Below are positions 55,379 to 62,895 of a stretch of DNA of 64,000 bases, in pieces. The position numbers and the translations under genes are program-made. Below the pieces are notes generated by a model, which did not search any database, was not told the DNA's origin, and saw only the letters and a list, made by a program, of their open reading frames with translations. Origin of the DNA: Gammaproteobacteria bacterium (GTDB lineage: Bacteria > Pseudomonadota > Gammaproteobacteria > Xanthomonadales > SZUA-36); the NCBI GenBank assembly GCA_024277815.1, contig JAJRUM010000019.1:62001-126000 (forward strand), read 5' to 3'. Every line of letters starts with the position of its first letter. Within the stretch, counting starts at the first letter, position 1.

Positions 55379-56523
55379 CGGAGTGGGAGCCGGTATACAG
55401 AGTGGCCCTTTATAGTTTCCTGATAGGAATCGTATTTGGTGCCGTAGTTAACAAGACCAATTTCTGCACCATGGGCGCGGTCAGTGACTGGGTCAACATG
55501 GGTAACAAGGATCGCTTACGAGCCTGGTTACTGGCTATCGGCGTTGCCATTCTGGCAACTCAGACCATGCAGTACCAGGGCATCATTGATGTGGGTGAGG
55601 CTATCTACCTGACACCAAACTTTGGTTGGCTGGGCTATCTGGTCGGGGGCTTCCTGTTTGGCATCGGCATGACCCTCGCTTCCGGTTGTGGTCAGCGCAC
55701 CCTGGTCAGGGTGGGAGGCGGAAACCTCAAGTCGCTGGTGGTGGTGATTATTCTTGGCCTGACGGCCTATATGACCATGCGTGGCTTGCTGGCCCTGGTC
55801 AGGGTCAACGCCATTGAAGTAGCCAACATCAACCTTGCCGCCAACGGGATTTCAGACCAGGGCATTGGCACCCTGGTCAGCGCGGCGCTTGGCATTGACA
55901 ACAGCACGCTGGTCAGCCGTATTGTTGCCGTTCTGCTGGGTGGCGGCCTGGTCGTTTATGCATTCATGGGAAAAGAGTTCAGGCACAGCTTCGACAACAT
56001 TTTAGCCGGCCTGGCCATTGGTTTGATCATAGCTGCCGGGTGGTATGTTACCGGGGTGGTGGGCTTCGATGATTTCGAGCCGTTGCGACTGGAATCGTAT
56101 ACCTTCATCGCGCCGACCGCCCAGGCCCTGATGTATCTGCAGACCTTCACCGGATCGACGATAAATTTTGGCATCGCAGCGGTTGCGGGCGTTATTCTGG
56201 GGTCTTTCCTGTATGTGATCTTTACCGGAAAATTCAGGCTGGAAACATTCAGTGACGCCAGCGATATGGTTCGCCACATGCTGGGGGCTGTGTTGATGGG
56301 ATTTGGTGGCGTGCTGGCGCTCGGCTGTACCATTGGCCAGGGCGTGACGGGCATGTCCACACTGGCACTGGGTTCTCTGATGGCCCTGGTCAGCATCGTG
56401 TTTGGCAGCGCCCTGACGATGAAGTTTGAATACTACCGCATGGATGAGGAAGGTAATGTCAGTGCATTACGCCAGGCGCTGGCGGATATGCGGCTATTAC
56501 CCGCGGCACAAAAAAAGGACTGA
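55375..56523 (+). CDS. YeeE/YedE (TsuA-like) thiosulfate/sulfur-compound transporter
   Basis: A 382-residue membrane protein with about nine to twelve helices and the characteristic Cys motifs NFCTMGAVSDW, ASGCGQRTLV and ALGCTIGQGVTG. In characterised TsuA these Cys residues pass thiosulfate through the inner membrane. Start ATG overlaps the SoxW-like stop. The terminator 56510-56550 lies at its end. It is the last gene of the plus-strand import group and faces tusA, whose product (or that of another sulfurtransferase) could receive the sulfur. Confidence 0.88.
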   Translation: MTEWEPVYRVALYSFLIGIVFGAVVNKTNFCTMGAVSDWVNMGNKDRLRAWLLAIGVAILATQTMQYQGIIDVGEAIYLTPNFGWLGYLVGGFLFGIGMTLASGCGQRTLVRVGGGNLKSLVVVIILGLTAYMTMRGLLALVRVNAIEVANINLAANGISDQGIGTLVSAALGIDNSTLVSRIVAVLLGGGLVVYAFMGKEFRHSFDNILAGLAIGLIIAAGWYVTGVVGFDDFEPLRLESYTFIAPTAQALMYLQTFTGSTINFGIAAVAGVILGSFLYVIFTGKFRLETFSDASDMVRHMLGAVLMGFGGVLALGCTIGQGVTGMSTLALGSLMALVSIVFGSALTMKFEYYRMDEEGNVSALRQALADMRLLPAAQKKD

Positions 56524-56550
56524 GCCGACCGGCCCAGTCCCTTCATTCTT
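56510..56550. terminator. Bidirectional terminator between tsuA-like gene and tusA
   Basis: The stem GGACTGAGCC (56517-56526) pairs with GGCCCAGTCC (56531-56540), one mismatch, with loop GACC. It is flanked by an A-run on the left (56510-56516) and a T-rich CTTCATTCTTTT on the right, so it can stop both convergent genes. The left arm overlaps the tsuA-like stop codon. Confidence 0.75.
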
Positions 56551-56603
56551 TTGACAGCCTGTGCAACAGTGGCAGTTATGCCAACCGCTGCACAGAATAG
56601 CAG

Positions 56604-56831
56604 TCAGCCGGATTTACGAATCAGATAGGTATAAACCCCGTCTTCTTCATTCTGTTCAACCAACTCATTACCGGTCGTGCGGCAAAAAGCGGCAAAATCA
56701 GCCACAGAACCCGGGTCCGTAGACAGGATTTCCAGGGTGTTGCCTCCCTGCAGTGATTTCAGTGCTTTTTTTGCTCTCAGGATGGGCAACGGGCAGTTAA
56801 GGCCCTTTGCGTCAAGTACTTGGTCTGCCAT
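56604..56831 (-). CDS. tusA: Sulfur carrier protein TusA
   Basis: The 75-residue protein has the TusA signature DAKGLNCPLPILRAKKAL with the persulfide-forming Cys in the CPxP motif. TusA carries sulfane sulfur in the cytoplasm to reverse Dsr, Hdr-like or tRNA-thiolation machinery. It is 33 bp downstream of a DsrE-like gene and close to the hdr/qmo genes, so here it probably feeds dissimilatory sulfur oxidation. Confidence 0.95.
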   Translation of the reverse strand: MADQVLDAKGLNCPLPILRAKKALKSLQGGNTLEILSTDPGSVADFAAFCRTTGNELVEQNEEDGVYTYLIRKSG

Positions 56832-56864
56832 AAATATGTTTCCTTGCAGTCGTGTGTCAAATAA

Positions 56865-57392
56865 TCAGATAAACAGGTTGATATGGCTTTGGGTGGCCAC
56901 TTCAATATAAGTCGCCGCGCCGCCAATCTCGAGGCCGTCAATCATGTCACCCTGCCCGTATTCAAACATATCCATGGTCATCTGGCAGGCAATCAGGCGT
57001 ACATCCGCCTCAACGGCGAGTTCGCGAAGCTCGGCAATGGGTGCGATACCTTTTTTCTTCATCAGGTTTTTCATCATCTTGGATGCTGCAGCATCTACGC
57101 CGGGGATCGCTGAAACGATATTTGGCATGCCCATGTGCATACCCATCATCGGCATTTTCATGGCCGGGTTGCCCAGAGAGCTAACTTGCAGGTCCAAATC
57201 TTTCATCAGCAGGTTGAGGCCATAAAAGGTAAAAAACATGGTGACTTCAAGCCCCATTGCTGCCGCAGTGGTACCGAGAATGAAAGGCGGATAGGCCCAG
57301 TCAAGGCTTCCCTTGGTGACGATAATTGACATGGTGTTTGGGTCAATTCCGGGGTTTATTTGCGGACTGCTCATTTCTGCTACGTTGCTCAT
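56865..57392 (-). CDS. DsrE2/DsrE3-like membrane-associated sulfurtransferase
   Basis: A 175-residue DsrE/F-fold protein of the peroxiredoxin-like type. It has IIVTKGSLDWAYPPFILGTT, a Met-rich hydrophobic middle (AMKMPMMGMHMGMPNIV) and a Cys in VRLIACQMTMDMF. DsrE3-type proteins occur with tusA and hdr genes in sulfur oxidisers and pass sulfur to or from TusA. Its Met/hydrophobic segment suggests membrane contact. Exact subfamily (DsrE2 or DsrE3A) is not certain. It starts at ATG 57392. Confidence 0.85.
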   Translation of the reverse strand: MSNVAEMSSPQINPGIDPNTMSIIVTKGSLDWAYPPFILGTTAAAMGLEVTMFFTFYGLNLLMKDLDLQVSSLGNPAMKMPMMGMHMGMPNIVSAIPGVDAAASKMMKNLMKKKGIAPIAELRELAVEADVRLIACQMTMDMFEYGQGDMIDGLEIGGAATYIEVATQSHINLFI

Positions 57393-57610
57393 ATAATAAA
57401 AACCTTCTTTAGTTGAAGAGCTTAGGACATATCAGTATATATAAAACCAGTGTATTAAGGAAATCGAATATATATCTGCGTATCTACAGGAAAGAGAAAC
57501 CACTAAAAATCTTTCAACTGTTATACACGGGATTAACGACAAAGCAGCGGGCGAAAACCCGCTTTAGACCGCAAAAGCTGCCGGGTACCCGGCAGCCCGG
57601 ATGGCTTGGG
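57393..57610. other. hdrB-dsrE3 intergenic region with terminator palindrome
   Basis: The 218-bp gap contains a perfect 20-bp palindrome (57577-57596, GCTGCCGGGT and its complement). On the minus strand it is followed by TTTTGC and probably ends the qmoAB-hdrCB transcript. The rest is AT-rich and should hold the promoter for dsrE3-tusA. No ORF was recognised. Confidence 0.6.
57573..57596 (-). terminator. Probable rho-independent terminator of the qmo-hdr operon
   Basis: The perfect palindrome GCTGCCGGGTACCCGGCAGC, read on the minus strand, is followed at once by TTTT. The stem is strong but the T-run is short, so termination efficiency is uncertain. It lies 15 bp after the hdrB stop. Confidence 0.65.
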
Positions 57611-58528
57611 TCAGGCGTCTTTGACCAGGATTTCGAGCTTGTCGTTGCGCACGGTATTGCGGTGCAGTCCGGCGTCATCTTTGGCGTCAAGGCCGAAAGC
57701 TTTGGCCATCAACTGGCTATAGAAAACCACCGGGATATTGAACTCGGTACCAAACTTCTTGTTGATGGCTGATTGATACATTTCCACGTTGGTCTGGCAC
57801 AGCGGGCAGGGGGTGGAGATGACATCTGCACCGGCATCCTCTGCCGCCTGCAGGATGTCTTTGATGAGATGCAGGGTTTTTTCCGGTGAAATAACCGCCA
57901 CCGAACCGCCGCAGCAGCTGGTTTTAAAGTCAAACTCAACCGCTTCAGCACCGCAGGCTTCGGCAAACTGGTCCAGAAACTCAGGATCGTCAAAGGTATC
58001 GTAATTACCGCCCGACTCGGTGTTTGCAAATGGGCGCACAGTCTGACAACCGACATAGCCGGCTACTTTCAGCCCTTCAAGGGGGTTGGTGACGCGCTCC
58101 TTGATCTTGTCAAAGCCAACCTCATTGACGATAACCTCACAAGCATGGCGAACCTGCAGGTTCGCCTCGTAAGACATGTCGCCGACAGCCAGGGACTCGT
58201 TGACGTTGCGGCGTAAAGCAATATCCGCCTTGATCTTCTCATTGGAGCCATGGGTGTTCAGGTAGCATGCTGCGCAACCGGTAATGACATCGGTGGCCTG
58301 TTGCTGCTCGGCTTTGGCGAGGTTGCGGCCCGATAAGGTGGTGGTTGCCAACCGGCCGCCACCGATATTTCCAACCGACGCCCCACAGCAATTCCAGTCG
58401 TCGATTTCTTCCATTTCAAGGCCCAGTGCCGGAACAATGGCGCGCAGTGACTGGTCAAGGTGTTTGGAACTGCCCTGTGAACTGCAACCGGGGTAATAAA
58501 CAAATTTCTTTTTTCCTGGGTCACTCAT
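57611..58528 (-). CDS. hdrB: HdrB-like heterodisulfide reductase subunit of the Qmo complex
   Basis: The 305-residue protein has two CCG domains: YYPGCSSQGS, DDWNCCGAS and TGCAACYLNT; then GYVGCQTVRP, TSCCGGSV and TPCPLCQTN. The CCG repeats bind a pair of noncubane [4Fe-4S] clusters, the site of disulfide chemistry in HdrB. It overlaps hdrC by 4 bp. With qmoA and qmoB upstream it should be part of a QmoAB-HdrCB complex that takes electrons from APS reductase. The noncubane cluster also makes sulfur-carrier chemistry possible. Confidence 0.92.
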   Translation of the reverse strand: MSDPGKKKFVYYPGCSSQGSSKHLDQSLRAIVPALGLEMEEIDDWNCCGASVGNIGGGRLATTTLSGRNLAKAEQQQATDVITGCAACYLNTHGSNEKIKADIALRRNVNESLAVGDMSYEANLQVRHACEVIVNEVGFDKIKERVTNPLEGLKVAGYVGCQTVRPFANTESGGNYDTFDDPEFLDQFAEACGAEAVEFDFKTSCCGGSVAVISPEKTLHLIKDILQAAEDAGADVISTPCPLCQTNVEMYQSAINKKFGTEFNIPVVFYSQLMAKAFGLDAKDDAGLHRNTVRNDKLEILVKDA

Positions 58529-59142
58529 GATTCGGCTCCACCCTGTTGCTCACGCGCTTCAATTTCCTGGGCCTTTGCCAGAATTGCCCGCAAATCCTTA
58601 TTGGCTGAGACCTTGTGTGGAGGCCCCAGGTGCATGCGCCCTTTCATAACCATGCCGAAAGCGATTTTGAGGTTTTCGAGAGACTTCTTGATGCCTTTCA
58701 CCAACCCGAAGGAGAAGTAGTATTTGGCTGTTACCAGCCTTTCGTCGGTGCGGCCAAAGTGGGTCAGGCTCCACCAGAAAGATTTGGCGAAACGTGCCGC
58801 ATCCTGTTCCGTGGCATAGCCCAGATGGGTGGCCTTGGCCGCCAGGCCCTGCACAATATAGGTGACCGGAATCCCGCGCGGACAGCGTACGGTGCAGCGG
58901 TAACACGACGTGCAGTTCCACAAGGTGTCGGAGTTAAAAACCTCTTCCTTCATACCGGCCCTGATCATCATGAACAGCTTGCGTGGCCCATTGTCCATGT
59001 CTGAACCGATTGGGCAGGAGCCTGAGCAGGTGCCGCACTGCATGCACATTGACAGTTTATCAGCGCCGTTGATGTTTTTATAAACCCAGCGGGCAAAGCC
59101 CAGATCATACTTATGGCTGTTTTCTGGTAGTGATGCTGTCAT
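58525..59142 (-). CDS. hdrC: HdrC-like iron-sulfur subunit of the Qmo complex
   Basis: A 205-residue protein with two [4Fe-4S] motifs, CMQCGTCSGSCP and CTSCYRCTVRCP, and a helical tail, typical of HdrC or the soluble half of QmoC. No transmembrane helices are present, so the membrane HdrE-like part of QmoC is missing. It lies 2 bp after qmoB and overlaps hdrB by 4 bp, so it bridges electron transfer between QmoB and HdrB. Confidence 0.92.
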   Translation of the reverse strand: MTASLPENSHKYDLGFARWVYKNINGADKLSMCMQCGTCSGSCPIGSDMDNGPRKLFMMIRAGMKEEVFNSDTLWNCTSCYRCTVRCPRGIPVTYIVQGLAAKATHLGYATEQDAARFAKSFWWSLTHFGRTDERLVTAKYYFSFGLVKGIKKSLENLKIAFGMVMKGRMHLGPPHKVSANKDLRAILAKAQEIEAREQQGGAES

Positions 59143-59144
59143 GG

Positions 59145-61475
59145 TCAGAATCCCTTGAAGGGGTTAGGGCCGATACCGTCAATGGTCTCAACAAAGCCAT
59201 TGATCACATTCGGAACGCTGTTTGAGTCGGCGATGGAAACCTCTGCCATCGTCACCCGCTCCTCTTCCAGCATCAGGCTTTTCAGCGTTTCGCCGATCTT
59301 GGCCAGGCGCTCCTCGGCCAGGGCGCTGCCCTTGACGTAGTGGCACTGGTAATCGTCACCGGATTTGCAGCCCATCAGCATGATGCCGTCAAAGCCTTTT
59401 TCCAGTGCGGTGGAAACCCACAGCAGGGTGACGGAGCCCAGGCAGCGAACCGGAATAACCCGCACAAAAGCACTATACTGACGGCGGTTCAGACCAGCCA
59501 TATCCAGCGCCGGATAGGCGTCATTCTCACAGGCAAAGATAAGAATACGGGGTTTTTCATCAAACTCATCCGGCACCTCGATGGCGTCGATCATGCCAAG
59601 CACCATGTTGGGGCTGTAGTTGTCAAAGCTTATGGTGCGTACCGGGCAAGCACCCATGCAGGTGCCGCAGCGCCGACAGCGTGACTCGATCAGAATCGGG
59701 AACTTGTTCTCGTCCTCTTCAATCGCGCCAAACGGGCACTCAATGGTGCAGCGCCGGCACTTGGTGCAGGTGCTGAGGCCGAACTTGGGAAACGACAAAT
59801 CGCCGACGCGTGGATGCATGGCGGCGCCACGGGCGGCGTTTTCAATCGACTGAATGGCCTTGAGTACCGCGCCGGCAGCATCTTCGGAGGCTTCTGCCAT
59901 GTCCATGGGCCGGCGTACCGGTCCGCAGGTGTAGATGCCTGTGCGACGGGTCTCATACGGGAAGCAGATATAATGTGAATCAGAAAAGCCATCAGCCAGC
60001 ATCGGTATATGCGGTCCCTGCACATACTGGAGGTTGAGCAAAGGACCACCGGGCAAGGCTGGCGGCTCTGCCTGGCTTTGCTGGGTGGACTCTGGTTGCC
60101 CTATCTGCACAACGGCGGGCCCTGCAGCGTCTGGCGTGGCGGCCTCTTCATCGATCAGTTTGATCGCCAGCGGTATGGGTGCATTCGGGTTAATATCATC
60201 GAGCAGCTGTTCAGCACCGGTAGCAGCGGGTTCAATTTCCGGGTTGGTAGAGTTGGGCACCATGCCGGTGGCGAGCACTACCATGTCCAGGCCTTGCAGG
60301 GTGACTTCTTCACCGAGCAGCACATCATCGTAAGTCAGGCCAAGGTCGGCAGAAACGTTTTTGACTTTACCCTTGATAAATATGACGCCGGCCTCCTGGG
60401 CCTGGCGGTAGAACTCTTCTGCAGTTCCGGGCGTGCGTAATTCATCAAACAGGATATAGACGCTGGCGTCCGGGTCCAACTCAATGATTTGCAGCGCCTG
60501 CTTGATAGAAACGCCGCAACAGACTGATGAGCAGTAGGGCAGGTGGTCGGGATCGCGCGAACCGGCACACTGAACAAACATAATGGTCTTGGCTGGCTGG
60601 CCATCTGCTTTGCGTTGCAAGGGGCCGTCAAGCAGTTCTTCAAGCTCAATACCAGTAACCACGTCGGTGTTCTGACCGTAACCCAGGTGCCCGAGTTTGT
60701 TGGCATCGTAGGGGCGCCAACCCGTGGCCACCACGATTGCGCCGATGTGTTCGGTGCGGGGTTCACCACCACTGTTCAGTGCTACCTGAAACTTGCCGGG
60801 CCCACCACTTGTTTCGGTAACCAGCGTGCCGGTCAATACCGTTATGTCGGCTTCGGCCTCTACCGCGGCGACCAGGTCGTTGATGCCGTTGGGTTGCGGG
60901 TCGCGATAAGGTGGCAGGTAGGGCATGGTTTTTGACCACTTCCCAGCCCAGCCACCCAGTTTTTCTTCACGTTCCACCAATAACACCTGGTAGCCGGTTC
61001 TTGCAGCCTCCAGTGCGGCATTCAAGCCGGTGGAGCCTCCACCAAGTACTAACACGGTGCGGCTGTAATCACCTTCAGGGCCGGCTACCGTTGGCAGGGT
61101 CTGGGTGGCCTGGGTAATCGCCATACGCAGATAATCGTCAGCCAGCATCTGTGTGTCTTCTTCACCGGCAGGCTTTGACCAGGCTACCTGTTCGCGCAGG
61201 TTGGCACGGATGGCGGGCGTGCCCGCGAAGGTAAAATTGTCAGTCATTACACGTGGCGAGCAGGCAGCGATGATGGGCTGGTTAATGCTGCCGTCAGCCA
61301 GATCGGCTTCGATCAGCGCGCGGCCTTCGTCGCCGCACAGAAAGTCGTGCTGCCGGCAGACGGGTACTTTGTATTCGCTGCTGGCAATCTGCTCGAGGGC
61401 ATCAACCGAAACAGCATCACCGATACCACAGCCACTGCATATATACACACCGGGGTTTAAGGCTTGATCACTCAT
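59145..61475 (-). CDS. qmoB: Quinone-modifying oxidoreductase subunit QmoB (HdrA-MvhD-like fusion)
   Basis: This 776-residue flavoprotein is built as an HdrA-like part followed by an MvhD-like tail. It has an N-terminal Cys pair (YICSGCGIGDAV), an FAD-binding fold (TVLVLGGGSTGLNAALEAAR), the Cys block VQCAGSRDPDHLPYCSSVCC, two ferredoxin clusters (CTKCRRCTIECP, CRRCGTCMGACP) and an MvhD-like C-terminal domain (ILIFACENDAYP, VRCLGSVTLLWV, GCKSGDDYQCHY). It should exchange electrons with QmoA and HdrC near APS reductase. ATG 61475 overlaps the qmoA stop by 8 bp; the frame to 61532 is run-in. Confidence 0.94.
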   Translation of the reverse strand: MSDQALNPGVYICSGCGIGDAVSVDALEQIASSEYKVPVCRQHDFLCGDEGRALIEADLADGSINQPIIAACSPRVMTDNFTFAGTPAIRANLREQVAWSKPAGEEDTQMLADDYLRMAITQATQTLPTVAGPEGDYSRTVLVLGGGSTGLNAALEAARTGYQVLLVEREEKLGGWAGKWSKTMPYLPPYRDPQPNGINDLVAAVEAEADITVLTGTLVTETSGGPGKFQVALNSGGEPRTEHIGAIVVATGWRPYDANKLGHLGYGQNTDVVTGIELEELLDGPLQRKADGQPAKTIMFVQCAGSRDPDHLPYCSSVCCGVSIKQALQIIELDPDASVYILFDELRTPGTAEEFYRQAQEAGVIFIKGKVKNVSADLGLTYDDVLLGEEVTLQGLDMVVLATGMVPNSTNPEIEPAATGAEQLLDDINPNAPIPLAIKLIDEEAATPDAAGPAVVQIGQPESTQQSQAEPPALPGGPLLNLQYVQGPHIPMLADGFSDSHYICFPYETRRTGIYTCGPVRRPMDMAEASEDAAGAVLKAIQSIENAARGAAMHPRVGDLSFPKFGLSTCTKCRRCTIECPFGAIEEDENKFPILIESRCRRCGTCMGACPVRTISFDNYSPNMVLGMIDAIEVPDEFDEKPRILIFACENDAYPALDMAGLNRRQYSAFVRVIPVRCLGSVTLLWVSTALEKGFDGIMLMGCKSGDDYQCHYVKGSALAEERLAKIGETLKSLMLEEERVTMAEVSIADSNSVPNVINGFVETIDGIGPNPFKGF

Positions 61476-62763
61476 TGACAGATCCCCCCTGGGCAGGCAG
61501 GCTGGCGGCGGTGCGCACCGCCTGAATTGCACTTAAAGCTGCAGCTGTCGCGGATTGCACCGACATGGAAACATCCAGCGGCCCACCGGCAACACCGGCA
61601 GAAGAGATACCGGCATCATTACCCGGCATCGGAACGATAAAGCCGTAGTCATCACGACTGGAGGCGCTGGTATCAGACAAAGCGTTAGGCTCCATGCCCA
61701 GCGCCAACACGACCAGATCGTACGATCGTGCGTAAATTTCCCGGCTGAGCGTGTCTTCGCCGCAGATAACGGGTGTGCCATCATCTTCGACCTGGATATG
61801 CCCGGGTTTGGATTTGATAAAATTAATTTGCGGGTCAGTGGCGACGCGCTGATAAAACGCCTCCAGTTTGTCGTGTGCGCGAATGTCGATGTAGTAAATA
61901 TCCACGGTCGCATCGGCATACTGCTCACGTACATAAACGGCGTGCTTCATTGAGCCGAGGCAGCAAATACGGGAGCAATAAGGCAGGTGGTTGGTGTCGC
62001 GTGAACCGGCGCACTGAATCAACGCGACCCGTTTGACCGGTTCGCCATTGGAAGGACGAAGAATTTTACCGCCGGTAGGGCCGTTGTGGGCAGCCAGGCG
62101 CTCCATCTCGAGGTTGTTGATAATATCCGCACTCAGATTATAGGAATAATTTGTAATTTTGGATGCGTCATAGGGTTTCCAGCCAGTTGCCCAAATAACG
62201 GCACCGACTTTGAGGTCAACTGTCGCTTCGCAGTCATCCAGGTCGATGGCCCCGTATTTACAGGCTTCACGGATTTTTTCAGCAGCATCTGTGCCAATCA
62301 CTTCCGGGGCGATCACATAGCGCGGGGGGAAAGCGTGTTCGTGTGGCAAATAGGCAGCATTGACCTTGTCCATGCCAAAATTGAAGTCGTTGGCAACCTC
62401 AACATCGGTTGCTTTGGCACAATCGCCGCAAGCGGTACATTTTTCATTGACATAGCGGGGCATGGTCTTTACGGCCACAGAATAATTGCCGGCCTGGCCG
62501 CTGAGTGACACCACCCTGGCCATGGTCATAACCTTGATGCGCGGGTTCTTGCGGATTCTCTGGTAGTTGATTTCCAGGCCGCAAGTGGGGTGACAAAGCT
62601 TTGGAAAGTAGCGGTTGAAGGCTGATACACGTCCGCCCAGTGCCGGACTTTGCTCCAGCAGAATCACATCGTAACCGGTTTCTGCTGCTTCAACAGCAGC
62701 GGTTATGCCGGCGATACCACCACCGACAACCAGGATGGTCTGGCTTGCTGGTCCCTGGTTCAA
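61468..62763 (-). CDS. qmoA: Quinone-modifying oxidoreductase subunit QmoA
   Basis: The 431-residue HdrA-like flavoprotein has the FAD motif ILVVGGGIAGITAAVEAAET, ALGGRVSAFNRYFPKLCHPT, an iron-sulfur block (CTACGDCAKA) and the conserved IQCAGSRDTNHLPYCSRICC. QmoA is the subunit closest to AprBA in sulfate reducers and, in sulfur oxidisers, is thought to run in the opposite direction. It is the first gene of the qmoAB-hdrCB operon and is divergent from sat across a 132-bp gap with an inverted repeat. Confidence 0.95.
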   Translation of the reverse strand: MNQGPASQTILVVGGGIAGITAAVEAAETGYDVILLEQSPALGGRVSAFNRYFPKLCHPTCGLEINYQRIRKNPRIKVMTMARVVSLSGQAGNYSVAVKTMPRYVNEKCTACGDCAKATDVEVANDFNFGMDKVNAAYLPHEHAFPPRYVIAPEVIGTDAAEKIREACKYGAIDLDDCEATVDLKVGAVIWATGWKPYDASKITNYSYNLSADIINNLEMERLAAHNGPTGGKILRPSNGEPVKRVALIQCAGSRDTNHLPYCSRICCLGSMKHAVYVREQYADATVDIYYIDIRAHDKLEAFYQRVATDPQINFIKSKPGHIQVEDDGTPVICGEDTLSREIYARSYDLVVLALGMEPNALSDTSASSRDDYGFIVPMPGNDAGISSAGVAGGPLDVSMSVQSATAAALSAIQAVRTAASLPAQGGSVNE

Positions 62764-62825
62764 ATCGTTTCTCCGTTTGCCTGAATTGCCATGTCTGAAG
62801 GAAACACCGCTTGCTAGCGCACTAA

Positions 62826-62847
62826 TATATTATACTTTAATAATATA
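62826..62847. promoter_or_regulatory. Inverted repeat between divergent qmoA and sat genes
   Basis: The arms TATATTAT (62826-62833) and ATAATATA (62840-62847) are perfect complements separated by six bases. It lies between the two starts, 63 bp before qmoA and 49 bp before sat, in a strongly AT-rich segment. It could be an operator for a shared regulator, or partly overlapping -10 elements for both promoters. Confidence 0.5.
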
Positions 62848-62895
62848 ATCGAACCCAATGCAGGTTAATGTCATTAACTCAGGGAGTATATAACT

